Origin: Opitutia bacterium
GTDB taxonomy: Bacteria; Verrucomicrobiota; Verrucomicrobiia; Opitutales; Seribacteraceae
Assembly (NCBI GenBank): GCA_018695085.1
Contig: JABHOU010000030.1
Span: 1 to 10,318, forward strand
Reading direction: 5' to 3'
DNA length: 10,318 bases
Shown: positions 1 through 6,250 of the stretch, one piece after another
How the letters are laid out: each line of letters begins with the position of its first letter
How positions within the stretch are numbered: position 1 is the stretch's first letter
Translations under genes and position numbers: made by a program
The notes under the pieces: generated by a model
What the model was told of the DNA's origin: nothing
The model's database searches: none
Seen by the model: the letters and a program-made list of their open reading frames with translations, nothing else

Positions 1-1000
1 AAAATCTTGTCACAATTCTTTGGCTGCAGCGGCTTGAGGAGGGTCACGATCAAGGTTCCTAGCGTCAGCACGAACTACACGGACTGGATCAACAGCGAGT
101 CACTCAAAACCACGGGAATAACGGAGATCATTTTCAGTGAAGGGGTGACCACCATTGGGGACGCAACCTTTAGCGACTGCAAATCTCTGACAAGCCTGAC
201 GTTTCCCAAGACCCTTACCTATATTGGAAACCGCGCATTCCAAGACTGCGCCGGGTTAATCAACCTGAGTTTTCCCGTAAAGCTAACGACCATCGGCAAA
301 GAAGCCTTCAGGGGATGCCGCGGACTTACAAACCTGAGCCTTCCGGACTCGGTGACGACAATCTCGGATCATGCCTTCAGGGGATGCCGCGGTCTCATCG
401 AAGTCAAGCCGGGCAAGGCGGTCACCTCCATCGGCAGTTTCGCGTTCAGCGGTTGTAGGCAACTAAAGAAATTTGCAATCCCCGAGACTGTGACCACGCT
501 TGGCCCGGGGGCTTTCGCCTCCTGCGAAAGCTTGGAAGAAGTGACCATTCCTCCGAGGCTTAATCACGCCATCTCCACCTCGCACACCTCTGCGGAAGGG
601 TCGATCTTGTCGCAATTTTTCGAGTGTAGCGCTTTAACCACCGTTACGATCATGGTTCCCACCGTAAACGCAATATTCACTGATTGGATCGACAATGATC
701 TGCTGAAGACAAATGCAGTCACCAAAATCATTTTGACCTTGGGAGTGACCGACGTGGGGGACTTATCATTCCGGAACAAAAGCTCACTCCTAAGCATCAA
801 GTTTCCGGAAAGCGCCAAGAGGATAGGAAACTTAGCTTTTCAAAACTGCACCGGATTGAAGGATATCAATCTGGAAAAAGGCATCGCGAGCATCGCAGCC
901 AACGCCTTTGAGGGATGCGAAAAGCTGGCTGCGATAAACGTGCCCGAGGGCAACGGCCTTTACTCCAGCAAGGACGGACTGCTCTTCAACAGCTCTGGAG
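1..1000 (+). repeat. 600-base long-period internal repeat in the LRR gene
   Basis: Bases from 1 and from 601 encode matching segments: ILSQFFxCSxLxxVTI, then VPxV, TDWI, LKT, GVTxxGD and IGNxAFQxCxGL occur in the same order with equal spacing (200 codons). Within the first unit a 69-base (23-codon) sub-period is visible, with an identical 20-base block at 304-323 and 373-392. These are coding LRR repeats, not a separate element. Confidence 0.8.
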
Positions 1001-1527
1001 AAACCCTAATCAAATGCCCGGAAGGAAAGGCAACCGACCTCACCCTTCCCGAGAAGGTAAAGACAATAGGCGTCAACGCCTTTCGTCGATGCAAAGACCT
1101 AAAGAGTGTCACCCTACCGGAGGGAATTACAGTCATTGGGTCCCATGCTTTTAGTGAATGCACAGGTCTGAAGGGCATTACCATACCCGACAGCGTGACC
1201 TCCATCGGTAATCACGCTTTCAGTGCATGTAATGAATTAACCGAAATCACCATTCCAAAAATGGTTACCGCTATCGGAACATTCGCATTTGCCGGCTGCG
1301 CAAAGCTGAAGGAGTTAACTATCGGCGAAGGTGTAACGAGCATTGGTACTGCTGCTTTCAGTGAATGCAAAAACCTCACGAGGGTGAAAGTCCTCGGTAG
1401 GGGTATCAGAGAGGCCGCAGACGTTTTCAAAAATACGCCTGCCACCATCTATTTCATGCCCGGAGCTCAAGGTTGGGCACCTGTCTGGAACGACAGGTTC
1501 GTAAGACCTATCAGCGATAAACCGTAG
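1..1527 (+). CDS. BspA-like leucine-rich-repeat protein (5' end missing)
   Basis: The reading frame is open from the first base, and the first residues (KILSQFF) already belong to a repeat, so the gene begins upstream of the window; the TTG at position 7 is not a credible start. The visible 508 codons are a run of about 23-residue LRR_5 (BspA / Treponema pallidum type) repeats with the pattern IGxxAFxxCxxLxxVxIPxxVTxIG. A non-LRR stretch at roughly 940-1060 (NGLYSSKDGLLFN...LIKCPEGK) is the usual inter-LRR island of these proteins. A second copy of the window's opening segment (ILSQFF...TDWI...LKT) begins at 601, giving a 600-base super-repeat. The tail (MPGAQGWAPVWNDR) resembles the usual ending of verrucomicrobial LRR_5 proteins. 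Such proteins are normally surface or secreted adhesion/binding proteins, but no signal peptide is visible because the N-terminus is missing. Its base composition looks more AT-rich than the genes to the right, and it is separated from them by 152 bases, so it is probably a separate transcription unit. Confidence 0.9.
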   Translation, partial: KILSQFFGCSGLRRVTIKVPSVSTNYTDWINSESLKTTGITEIIFSEGVTTIGDATFSDCKSLTSLTFPKTLTYIGNRAFQDCAGLINLSFPVKLTTIGKEAFRGCRGLTNLSLPDSVTTISDHAFRGCRGLIEVKPGKAVTSIGSFAFSGCRQLKKFAIPETVTTLGPGAFASCESLEEVTIPPRLNHAISTSHTSAEGSILSQFFECSALTTVTIMVPTVNAIFTDWIDNDLLKTNAVTKIILTLGVTDVGDLSFRNKSSLLSIKFPESAKRIGNLAFQNCTGLKDINLEKGIASIAANAFEGCEKLAAINVPEGNGLYSSKDGLLFNSSGETLIKCPEGKATDLTLPEKVKTIGVNAFRRCKDLKSVTLPEGITVIGSHAFSECTGLKGITIPDSVTSIGNHAFSACNELTEITIPKMVTAIGTFAFAGCAKLKELTIGEGVTSIGTAAFSECKNLTRVKVLGRGIREAADVFKNTPATIYFMPGAQGWAPVWNDRFVRPISDKP

Positions 1528-1679
1528 CGGCTTATGACTTTCATCACTTACACGGCGCTCAAAGCATTAATTATCTTGATTGTTGCTGTCCCGTTCAGTT
1601 ATCGACTTGTTCAAAATTCCCTTGAGCACATAACTTTCAAATCATGCAAAACCACTTTTAAATCCTCAAAAGACATACC
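1528..1679 (+). promoter_or_regulatory. Intergenic gap, probable promoter region for the operon
   Basis: This 152-base gap is the largest and most AT-rich gap in the window, and it precedes a closely spaced series of genes, so a promoter is expected here by context. I cannot find a convincing -35/-10 pair: TTGATT at 1576 and TTGTTC at 1607 have only poor -10 matches at 17-18 base spacing. No strong Shine-Dalgarno sequence precedes the ATG at 1680. The call rests on position, not on a recognisable motif. Confidence 0.3.
1598..1634 (+). repeat. Imperfect inverted repeat / hairpin
   Basis: TGTTCAA (1608-1614) can pair with TTGAGCA (1622-1628) through seven base pairs, one of them G-U, around a 7-base loop. 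An outer GTTAT (1598-1602) can pair with ATAAC (1630-1634) across an asymmetric internal loop. It could be a weak terminator of the LRR gene or an operator, but the stem is not GC-rich and no clean T-run follows. It may be chance. Confidence 0.25.
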
Positions 1680-2621
1680 ATGAAAATATTATTCCCGCTT
1701 ATCCTCACTGTCATACTCTCGCTGAGTGCCTTCAGCGCCAAGGCGGAGCGCCTCGTTCTCGTGGGCGCCTCTTACGGCAAGAACATAGTCGCCATCACCG
1801 ACGCCAAGGGCGACGTACTTTGGTCTCACAAAACCGCAGGACCACAAAGGGGTCACACGGGCCACCACGACGTTCATATGCTGCCCAACGGCAACATTCT
1901 CTTTCACGACACTTGGACGACCCTCAAGGAAATAACCTTGGACAAGAAGGTGGTCTGGGAATACGACTGCGCCAACAGCATCGGGAACAAGGGGAAGCGG
2001 GTCCACGTGCACGCCTTCGCCCGCCTGCCCAATGGCAACACCCGCATCGTGGAGAGCGGCGTGGGACGCGTCATCGAGGTAGACAAGAAGGGCAAGATCC
2101 AACACCAGTTTGCCATGAAGCCAGGCGGCACCAAGGAATCCCGCTGGGCCCGAGGCACCGACAAGGGAACCTATTTGATTTGCTCCGAGCGCCCCGGCGT
2201 AGTGACCGAGTATGATGTCAAGGACGGCAAGGTGGTTTGGGACTACCTCATCAACACCCGCGTCTACGGGGCCATGCGACTGAAGAACGGCAACACCTTG
2301 ATCGCCTCCGGAAGCGGCAACAGCGTGGTCGAGGTCTCACCCGAGAAAAAGGTCGTTTGGGAAATCAAGGGCAAGGTTCCCGGCACCGAGGTGAACCTCA
2401 AGTGGATGACCTGCTTGCAGGAGCGCGATAACGGAAACTTCATCGTGGGTAACTGTCACGCCGGCCCGGACAACCCGCAAATTTTCGAGATCACACGCGA
2501 GAAAAAGATCGTCTGGGAGTTCAATGAGTACGAGCTTGTGGGCAACGGTTTGGCCTGCTGGCAAGTCATCGAAGGCGAGCAAGCCGCGATGGTGCACAAG
2601 AACCTGAAAGCCCTTAAGTAA
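1680..2621 (+). CDS. Secreted arylsulfotransferase-like (PQQ-like) beta-propeller protein
   Basis: 313 residues. A clear signal peptide (lysine, then a hydrophobic core, about residues 1-22, ending SAKA) predicts export to the periplasm or outside. The mature part is a repeated propeller: blades carry the turn L-P/K-N-G-N-T/I (near residues 68-72, 117-120 and 201-208, and DNGN near 250) and end in K-x-V-V/I-W-E/D (near 46-48, 91-94, 185-188, 225-228 and 276-279). The HHDVHMLPNGN segment at 62-72 resembles the arylsulfotransferase (ASST) family propeller, in which aryl-sulfate transfer uses histidines. I cannot confirm a complete ASST active site, and at 313 residues it is shorter than ASST enzymes, so it may be a non-catalytic binding propeller. 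The ATG at 1680 is chosen because it opens the signal peptide. Its last 45 codons are duplicated at 4184-4318. It is the first gene of the probable operon and lies upstream of a sulfatase. Confidence 0.85.
   Translation: MKILFPLILTVILSLSAFSAKAERLVLVGASYGKNIVAITDAKGDVLWSHKTAGPQRGHTGHHDVHMLPNGNILFHDTWTTLKEITLDKKVVWEYDCANSIGNKGKRVHVHAFARLPNGNTRIVESGVGRVIEVDKKGKIQHQFAMKPGGTKESRWARGTDKGTYLICSERPGVVTEYDVKDGKVVWDYLINTRVYGAMRLKNGNTLIASGSGNSVVEVSPEKKVVWEIKGKVPGTEVNLKWMTCLQERDNGNFIVGNCHAGPDNPQIFEITREKKIVWEFNEYELVGNGLACWQVIEGEQAAMVHKNLKALK
2487..2621 (+). repeat. Propeller C-terminal segment, copy 1
   Basis: These 135 bases (EIT...LKALK and stop) match 4184-4318 without gaps. By eye, 29 of 44 residues are identical, including KKIVW, FNE, MV and the terminal LKALK. 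Copy 1 is in its natural place as the last blade of the full propeller. Confidence 0.85.
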
Positions 2622-2624
2622 AAG

Positions 2625-2666
2625 ATGAGCAAGCACCGCAACGGCAAGTTCAAGAGTGTCGTCTAG
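2625..2666 (+). pseudogene. Possible remnant of a lost sulfatase start (13 codons)
   Basis: An ATG lies 3 bases after the propeller stop, the same arrangement as the intact sulfatase ATG, which lies 2 bases after the second propeller tail. It opens a 13-codon ORF reading MSKHRNGKFKSVV. Bases 2634-2653 match 4702-4721 of the sulfatase at 19 of 20 positions and in the same reading frame (H-R-N-G-K-F against H-L-N-G-K-F, just after the sulfatase GKW motif). It may be what is left of a deleted sulfatase copy. The match is short, and similar CGCAACGGCAAG strings occur elsewhere in the sulfatase gene, so chance cannot be excluded. Confidence 0.3.
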
Positions 2667-2742
2667 GAGCTTCCGCGCAAAGGATGCATCGGGTTCAAGA
2701 AAATCGCATACCCCCGCTATGCTCGAATCCAATGCTTCGGAA

Positions 2743-4059
2743 ATGAAACTTCTTCGCTATATCAAGGTACTTTCGGGTACCATCGGGGCAGTTGGCATGG
2801 TGGGTTCGTTGGTCGTATTCGCCCTCGTGCCACGCGCTTCTATCGTCGACTATTTTCCAGTGCTGCAGGACATTTTTCCGCCACCGGAAGAAAAGCCGAA
2901 AATGGTTGAGGCAAAGGTCCCGGTCGTGACCGTGGTCAAGAAGCCCGAGGCAGTCGTTGCATTACCCGAAACAATCACCGAATCAGTACCTTCAGAATAT
3001 GAGCAATTCCTTGCCCGAGACAAGCCGGAGAAGCCACCGGAAGCACCTGAGCTAGCCGTCGAGGAGGCGGATGAGGAAGTCGACCTCGACGATCCCGGCG
3101 TTCTCGAGAAAATTGCCGAAAAGGCGACGGACTTGACTCAATTGCGTCTGCGTTGGAACCGCGGAGTGGAGACGGCTTCAGATCAGGGCGGTCGCTTCAC
3201 TGGTTGGGCCAAGCGGATTAATTCCAAGAATGGCCAAGTGGAGGAATTGGGGCACTTCGCGGATGGTTTGCGCGACGGTCTTTGGGTCCAGTGGTCCAAG
3301 AACAGCCAAAAACAAATGCAGGGGCACTACAAGAATGGTCGACAGGAAGGAGTTTGGACGCAATGGAAGTCCAATGGCGTCATCGCCAAGGAATACACCT
3401 ACGTGAACGGCAAGAAGGGTCGCGACAAGATCGAACTGGACCAAGATGCCAGGCGCCTGCGGTGGCGTGAAATGCTCGAGGAAAGAGAACGTCTCCGAGA
3501 GGAGAGGAAGCCTATGAAGTCCGGACTCTTGCCCGAGGGAAAGGATGAATCTGGCGGAGCCTACGCCTTAGTCAAGGGTGGCACCATCACCGAGCACAAG
3601 GACTCCGCCCTCTCCCATGCGCTGACAAGTGAAGGCGAGGCAATCGCCCTCCACGAACTGCCCGAACCAGCCAGCCGCAAGCTGGTGCTCAAGACATCCT
3701 ACAAGTCGCTTGCCCAAGGAAAAATCAAGAACGCCGCCATCGCCTTCGGGGACATTCCCAAGAACGACGCCCTTCTGAAGGCGGGCACGGCCATCGGAAT
3801 GAACGCCCATGTTCTCTTTCCCGGGTCTTGGGAAAACGTTTCGGCCGGGGTCCAAAGGGCCATGCGGCCTAATAATATTTCCAGCTTTGACATCACCTTG
3901 GCGGTCGATCTCGCCAAGCGTTCCGTCACCGCCACCATCAACGACCGGTCTCTCACCTTTCCGCTTCCGGAAGACATCAAGCGGATCCGCTACTTCGGGC
4001 CCTACGTGAAGGCCACCAGTTCCGCCTTCGCCCCGATCGAAATCGTCGAGGCAAAGTAG
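2743..4059 (+). CDS. Membrane-anchored MORN_2-repeat protein with sulfatase-type C-terminal module
   Basis: 438 residues from the ATG at 2743. The frame is open further up, with alternative starts at GTG 2656 and ATG 2719, none with a clear ribosome binding site. I chose 2743 because MKLLRYIK leads straight into a hydrophobic segment (about 7-29), giving a typical single-pass N-terminus with the bulk outside the cytoplasm. A proline-rich and acidic linker (about 46-116) could span the periplasm. Then come MORN_2-like (YwqK-type) repeats at about 149-227 with the G-x-F/Y-x-x-G-x-x-x-G-x-W-x-x-W pattern (GHFADGLRDGLWVQW, GHYKNGRQEGVWTQW). A highly charged helical stretch (about 229-256) leads into a 183-residue module (256-438) that is nearly the same as the C-terminus of the sulfatase at 4321-6231. 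The join looks like an in-frame fusion of unrelated parts. The function is unknown; MORN_2 repeats are usually structural or binding repeats. Confidence 0.75.
   Translation: MKLLRYIKVLSGTIGAVGMVGSLVVFALVPRASIVDYFPVLQDIFPPPEEKPKMVEAKVPVVTVVKKPEAVVALPETITESVPSEYEQFLARDKPEKPPEAPELAVEEADEEVDLDDPGVLEKIAEKATDLTQLRLRWNRGVETASDQGGRFTGWAKRINSKNGQVEELGHFADGLRDGLWVQWSKNSQKQMQGHYKNGRQEGVWTQWKSNGVIAKEYTYVNGKKGRDKIELDQDARRLRWREMLEERERLREERKPMKSGLLPEGKDESGGAYALVKGGTITEHKDSALSHALTSEGEAIALHELPEPASRKLVLKTSYKSLAQGKIKNAAIAFGDIPKNDALLKAGTAIGMNAHVLFPGSWENVSAGVQRAMRPNNISSFDITLAVDLAKRSVTATINDRSLTFPLPEDIKRIRYFGPYVKATSSAFAPIEIVEAK
3508..4059 (+). repeat. Duplicated C-terminal module, copy 1 (on the MORN protein)
   Basis: These 552 bases align without gaps to 5680-6231 (offset 2172), including the stop codon. 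By eye about 150 of 183 residues are identical. The module begins KPxKSGLLPEGKDE, contains an NAAIAFGDIPKNDALLK block and a GMNAHVLFPGSWENVS block, and ends APIE(I/V)VEAK. Alternating hydrophobic strands suggest a beta-sandwich, possibly lectin-like; this is an inference, and I do not recognise a named family. Two tracts are identical at every base: 3675-3712 and 3733-3773. Confidence 0.95.
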
Positions 4060-4183
4060 TGGCATAATGCAAAAAATCATGAAACTGAAATATCATTCGA
4101 CCTATTTTTTTGTCATTGCGCTGACTTTGGCCACCTCTGCTTCCGCCGCCAAAGCCGGTTTACAAGGAGGAACCGGGGCCATC
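4060..4183 (+). repeat. Collinear extension of the duplication into the head of the next gene
   Basis: After the module stop, both copies have a 19-base gap and then an ATG (4079 and 6251). The first 38 codons align without gaps: M1, K2, K4, H6, L15, L17, S20, A23, A24, G27-L28-Q29, G31-T32 and T38 are the same in both, 15 of 38. This makes the head of the small ORF a diverged copy of the ceramidase-like signal peptide region. Nucleotide similarity in the gap is modest (9 of 19). Confidence 0.65.
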
Positions 4184-4318
4184 GAAATCACCCACGACAA
4201 GAAAATCGTCTGGAAATTCAACGAGTTCGAGCTCGGCGACAACAGGTTGGTCTGCAGGCACGTCCTCGAAGGCAAGCAAGCCGACATGGTGCGTAAAAAA
4301 CTTAAAGCCCTCAAATAA
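4079..4318 (+). CDS. Small secreted chimeric ORF (ceramidase-like head, propeller tail)
   Basis: 79 residues from ATG 4079; an in-frame ATG at 4067 would add four residues. I prefer 4079 because it sits at the same 19-base distance from the preceding stop as the ceramidase-like start at 6251. Residues 1-24 form a signal peptide ending SASAA. Residues 27-38 (GLQGGT...T) match the mature start of the ceramidase-like protein at 6251. From residue 36 onward (EIT...LKALK) it matches the last 44 residues of the propeller at 1680-2621, with 29 identical. The switch falls at the shared I/F-E-I-T words. A single propeller blade strand set is unlikely to fold as a propeller, so this is probably a deletion remnant that stays open by chance or is still exported as a small protein. 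It ends 2 bases before the sulfatase ATG and may help couple translation to it. Confidence 0.7.
   Translation: MKLKYHSTYFFVIALTLATSASAAKAGLQGGTGAIEITHDKKIVWKFNEFELGDNRLVCRHVLEGKQADMVRKKLKALK
4184..4318 (+). repeat. Propeller C-terminal segment, copy 2
   Basis: 135 bases matching 2487-2621 without gaps and ending at the same codon plus stop. Like copy 1, it is followed within 2-3 bases by an ATG. Third-position differences are common, so this copy is not very recent. Confidence 0.8.
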
Positions 4319-4320
4319 AG

Positions 4321-6231
4321 ATGAAGAAAAAACTGACTCTCGTTTTTTTCGGAATTGCATGCGCCTGCCTCGGGCAAGCGAAGGACAAGCCCACCAACTT
4401 CGTTGTCTTCCTGACCGACGACCTCGGCTGGGGAGACCTCGCCTGTTACGGGCATCCGGTCATCAAGAGCCCCAACCTCGACAAGTTCGCCAAGCAGGGA
4501 ATGCGATTCACCCAAAGCTATTCCGCCTGCGGGGTATGTTCGCCCTCCCGCTCTTCGATCCTCACCGGCAGGACACCCTACCGCAACGGCGTATGGCGCT
4601 GGATACCGGGAGGGCACCAAGTCCACCTCCGAACCAGCGAGACCACTTCGGCCGAGCTCCTGCAGGAAAAGGGCTACGAGACCTGCCACGTCGGGAAATG
4701 GCACCTCAACGGCAAGTTCAACAACAAGGCCCAACCACAACCCGACGCCCACGGCTTCGAGCACTGGATGGCCACACAGAACAATGCCGCCCCCAACCAC
4801 CGCAACCCGCGCAACTTCGTCCGCAACGGCAAGGAAGTAGGTGAACTCGAAGGTTACTCCGCCCCTTTGGTGGTGGAGGAAGCCATCCGCTGGCTGAAGA
4901 AGAAGCGCGACCCCAAGAAACCGTTCTTCCTCAACGTCTGGACCCACGAACCCCACCTTCCGATCGAGTCCGACCCCAAGTTCATGGAACTTTACAAGGA
5001 GTTCGACGACGACGGCATTCGCCAGCATCACGGAAACGTCACGCAAATCGATCACGCCTTCGGCGACCTCATGAAAGCCTTGAACGAGCTCGGCGAAACA
5101 GAGAACACCTTCGTCATCTTCACTTCCGACAACGGCCCCGAGGGGAACGGCAGGAATGGACGCACCCGTGGTTCGACCGGCGGACTCCGCGAGCGGAAGC
5201 GTTCCTCCCACGAGGGCGGCATCCGCGTGCCCGGCATAATAAGATGGCCAGGCCAGGTGCCCGCAGGCACCACAAACCGCACACCCATAATCGGATCCGA
5301 CGTTTTCTCCACCATGCTCGCCATCGCAGGGATTCCCCTGCCCGACGACCGCACCATAGACGGGGTAGACATACAGCCCGTCTTTGCGGAAAAACCGATC
5401 AAGCGTCCCGTACCGCTGTACTGGCGCAACCACTTGGCGCGAGACAACATTCACATCGCCTTACGCGACGGCGAATGGAAGATTCTCGGCAGTAAATATC
5501 TGGATCACTTCCAACTCTATCACATCGAGAAGGACTGGCAGGAAAAGAACGACCTCGCCTCATCCAACCCCAAGAAGCTCGCCGAACTGAAGGAGAAACT
5601 GCTCGCGGTGCACGCCCAAGTGGAAAAGGAAGGCCCCAGCGAATGGTGGACGAACGAAGCGCCTCGCGGCAAACCAAGAAAGCCCAAGAAGTCCGGGCTT
5701 TTACCCGAAGGAAAGGATGAAACCGGTGGGGCCTACGCCTTGGTCAAAGGAGGCACCGCCACCAAGCGCAAGGACCTCTCCCTCTCCCACGCTCTAACAA
5801 GCTCCGGTGAAGCAATTGCCCTCCGCGAACTACCCGAGCCCGCCACCCGCAAGCTGGTGCTCAAGACATCCTACAAGTCGCTTGTCTCCGGAAACACCAA
5901 GAATGCCGCCATCGCCTTCGGGGACATTCCCAAGAACGACGCCCTCCTCAAAGTGGGCACGGCTATCGGGATGAACGCCCACGTTCTCTTCCCCGGCTCT
6001 TGGGAAAACGTATCGGGCGGAGCCAAGAGCTCCATGCTGGCTAAAAAGGATTCCAGCTTTGACCTCACCTTGACGGTCGATCTCGCCAAGCGTTCCGTCT
6101 CCGCCACCATCAACGACCGGACCCTGACCTTTCCCCTTCCGGAAGACATCAAGCAGATACGCTACTTCGGGCCCTATGTAAAAGGTACCAGTTCAGCCTT
6201 CGCACCAATCGAGGTTGTCGAGGCCAAGTAA
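4321..6231 (+). CDS. Secreted formylglycine-dependent sulfatase (S1 family) with extra C-terminal module
   Basis: 636 residues. The signal peptide is about 1-20 (MKKK, hydrophobic core, GQA); cysteines at 14 and 16 do not fit a good lipobox, so a soluble exported enzyme is more likely. The alkaline-phosphatase-fold sulfatase domain spans about 25-445. Metal-binding Asp33-Asp34 lie in FLTDDLGWGD. Cys73 in CSPSRSSILTGR is the residue converted to formylglycine, with Arg77 beside it. Lys126 and His128 are in GKWHL, His209 is in WTHEPH, Asp270-Asn271 are in TSDNG, and Lys293 precedes HEGGIRVP. All key catalytic residues appear present. It hydrolyses sulfate esters; the substrate is unknown, and sulfated polysaccharide is likely from context. 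An anaerobic or aerobic formylglycine maturase would have to be encoded elsewhere. Residues 454-636 are the module shared with the MORN protein, beyond the usual sulfatase end. The gene starts 2 bases after the small ORF and ends 19 bases before the ceramidase-like gene. Confidence 0.95.
   Translation: MKKKLTLVFFGIACACLGQAKDKPTNFVVFLTDDLGWGDLACYGHPVIKSPNLDKFAKQGMRFTQSYSACGVCSPSRSSILTGRTPYRNGVWRWIPGGHQVHLRTSETTSAELLQEKGYETCHVGKWHLNGKFNNKAQPQPDAHGFEHWMATQNNAAPNHRNPRNFVRNGKEVGELEGYSAPLVVEEAIRWLKKKRDPKKPFFLNVWTHEPHLPIESDPKFMELYKEFDDDGIRQHHGNVTQIDHAFGDLMKALNELGETENTFVIFTSDNGPEGNGRNGRTRGSTGGLRERKRSSHEGGIRVPGIIRWPGQVPAGTTNRTPIIGSDVFSTMLAIAGIPLPDDRTIDGVDIQPVFAEKPIKRPVPLYWRNHLARDNIHIALRDGEWKILGSKYLDHFQLYHIEKDWQEKNDLASSNPKKLAELKEKLLAVHAQVEKEGPSEWWTNEAPRGKPRKPKKSGLLPEGKDETGGAYALVKGGTATKRKDLSLSHALTSSGEAIALRELPEPATRKLVLKTSYKSLVSGNTKNAAIAFGDIPKNDALLKVGTAIGMNAHVLFPGSWENVSGGAKSSMLAKKDSSFDLTLTVDLAKRSVSATINDRTLTFPLPEDIKQIRYFGPYVKGTSSAFAPIEVVEAK
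5680..6231 (+). repeat. Duplicated C-terminal module, copy 2 (on the sulfatase)
   Basis: This is the counterpart of 3508-4059: same length, no indels, ending at the stop codon. Identical tracts 5847-5884 and 5905-5945 contrast with a diverged stretch around 6015-6060 (SGGAKSSMLAKKD against SAGVQRAMRPNNI). As the C-terminal part of a secreted sulfatase, it may bind carbohydrate or anchor the enzyme; this is inferred. Confidence 0.95.
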
Positions 6232-6250
6232 CGGGATTGCACAAGGCGTC

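Noticed and set aside
150..1400. Regularly spaced repeats that could suggest a CRISPR array
   Set aside because: The 69-base periodicity is in frame, degenerate and encodes LRR_5 repeats; there are no constant repeats with unique spacers and no cas genes.
1528..1679. Sigma-70 type promoter in the gap before the propeller
   Set aside because: Candidate -35 boxes (TTGATT 1576, TTGTTC 1607) have no acceptable -10 box at 16-18 bases, so no specific promoter is claimed.
3568..4080. Minus-strand open frames opposite the module, repeated opposite the second copy (5871-6152)
   Set aside because: Their similarity to each other only reflects the duplicated module on the + strand.
4102..5454. Long open frame on the minus strand (about 450 codons) opposite the small ORF and the sulfatase
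   Set aside because: It lies antisense to a sulfatase with intact catalytic motifs. Its sequence is rich in Gly/Val/Ala with no domain sense, as expected of a GC-rich shadow frame.
3508..6231. Direct repeats flanking the small ORF and sulfatase as possible transposon ends
   Set aside because: The repeats are coding, end at stop codons and contain no transposase, terminal inverted repeats or target-site duplication; tandem duplication explains them better.
6215..6250. TTG start at 6215 for the ceramidase-like gene, overlapping the sulfatase
   Set aside because: ATG 6251 has a better ribosome binding site and begins a normal signal peptide; the extra 12 residues would bury it.
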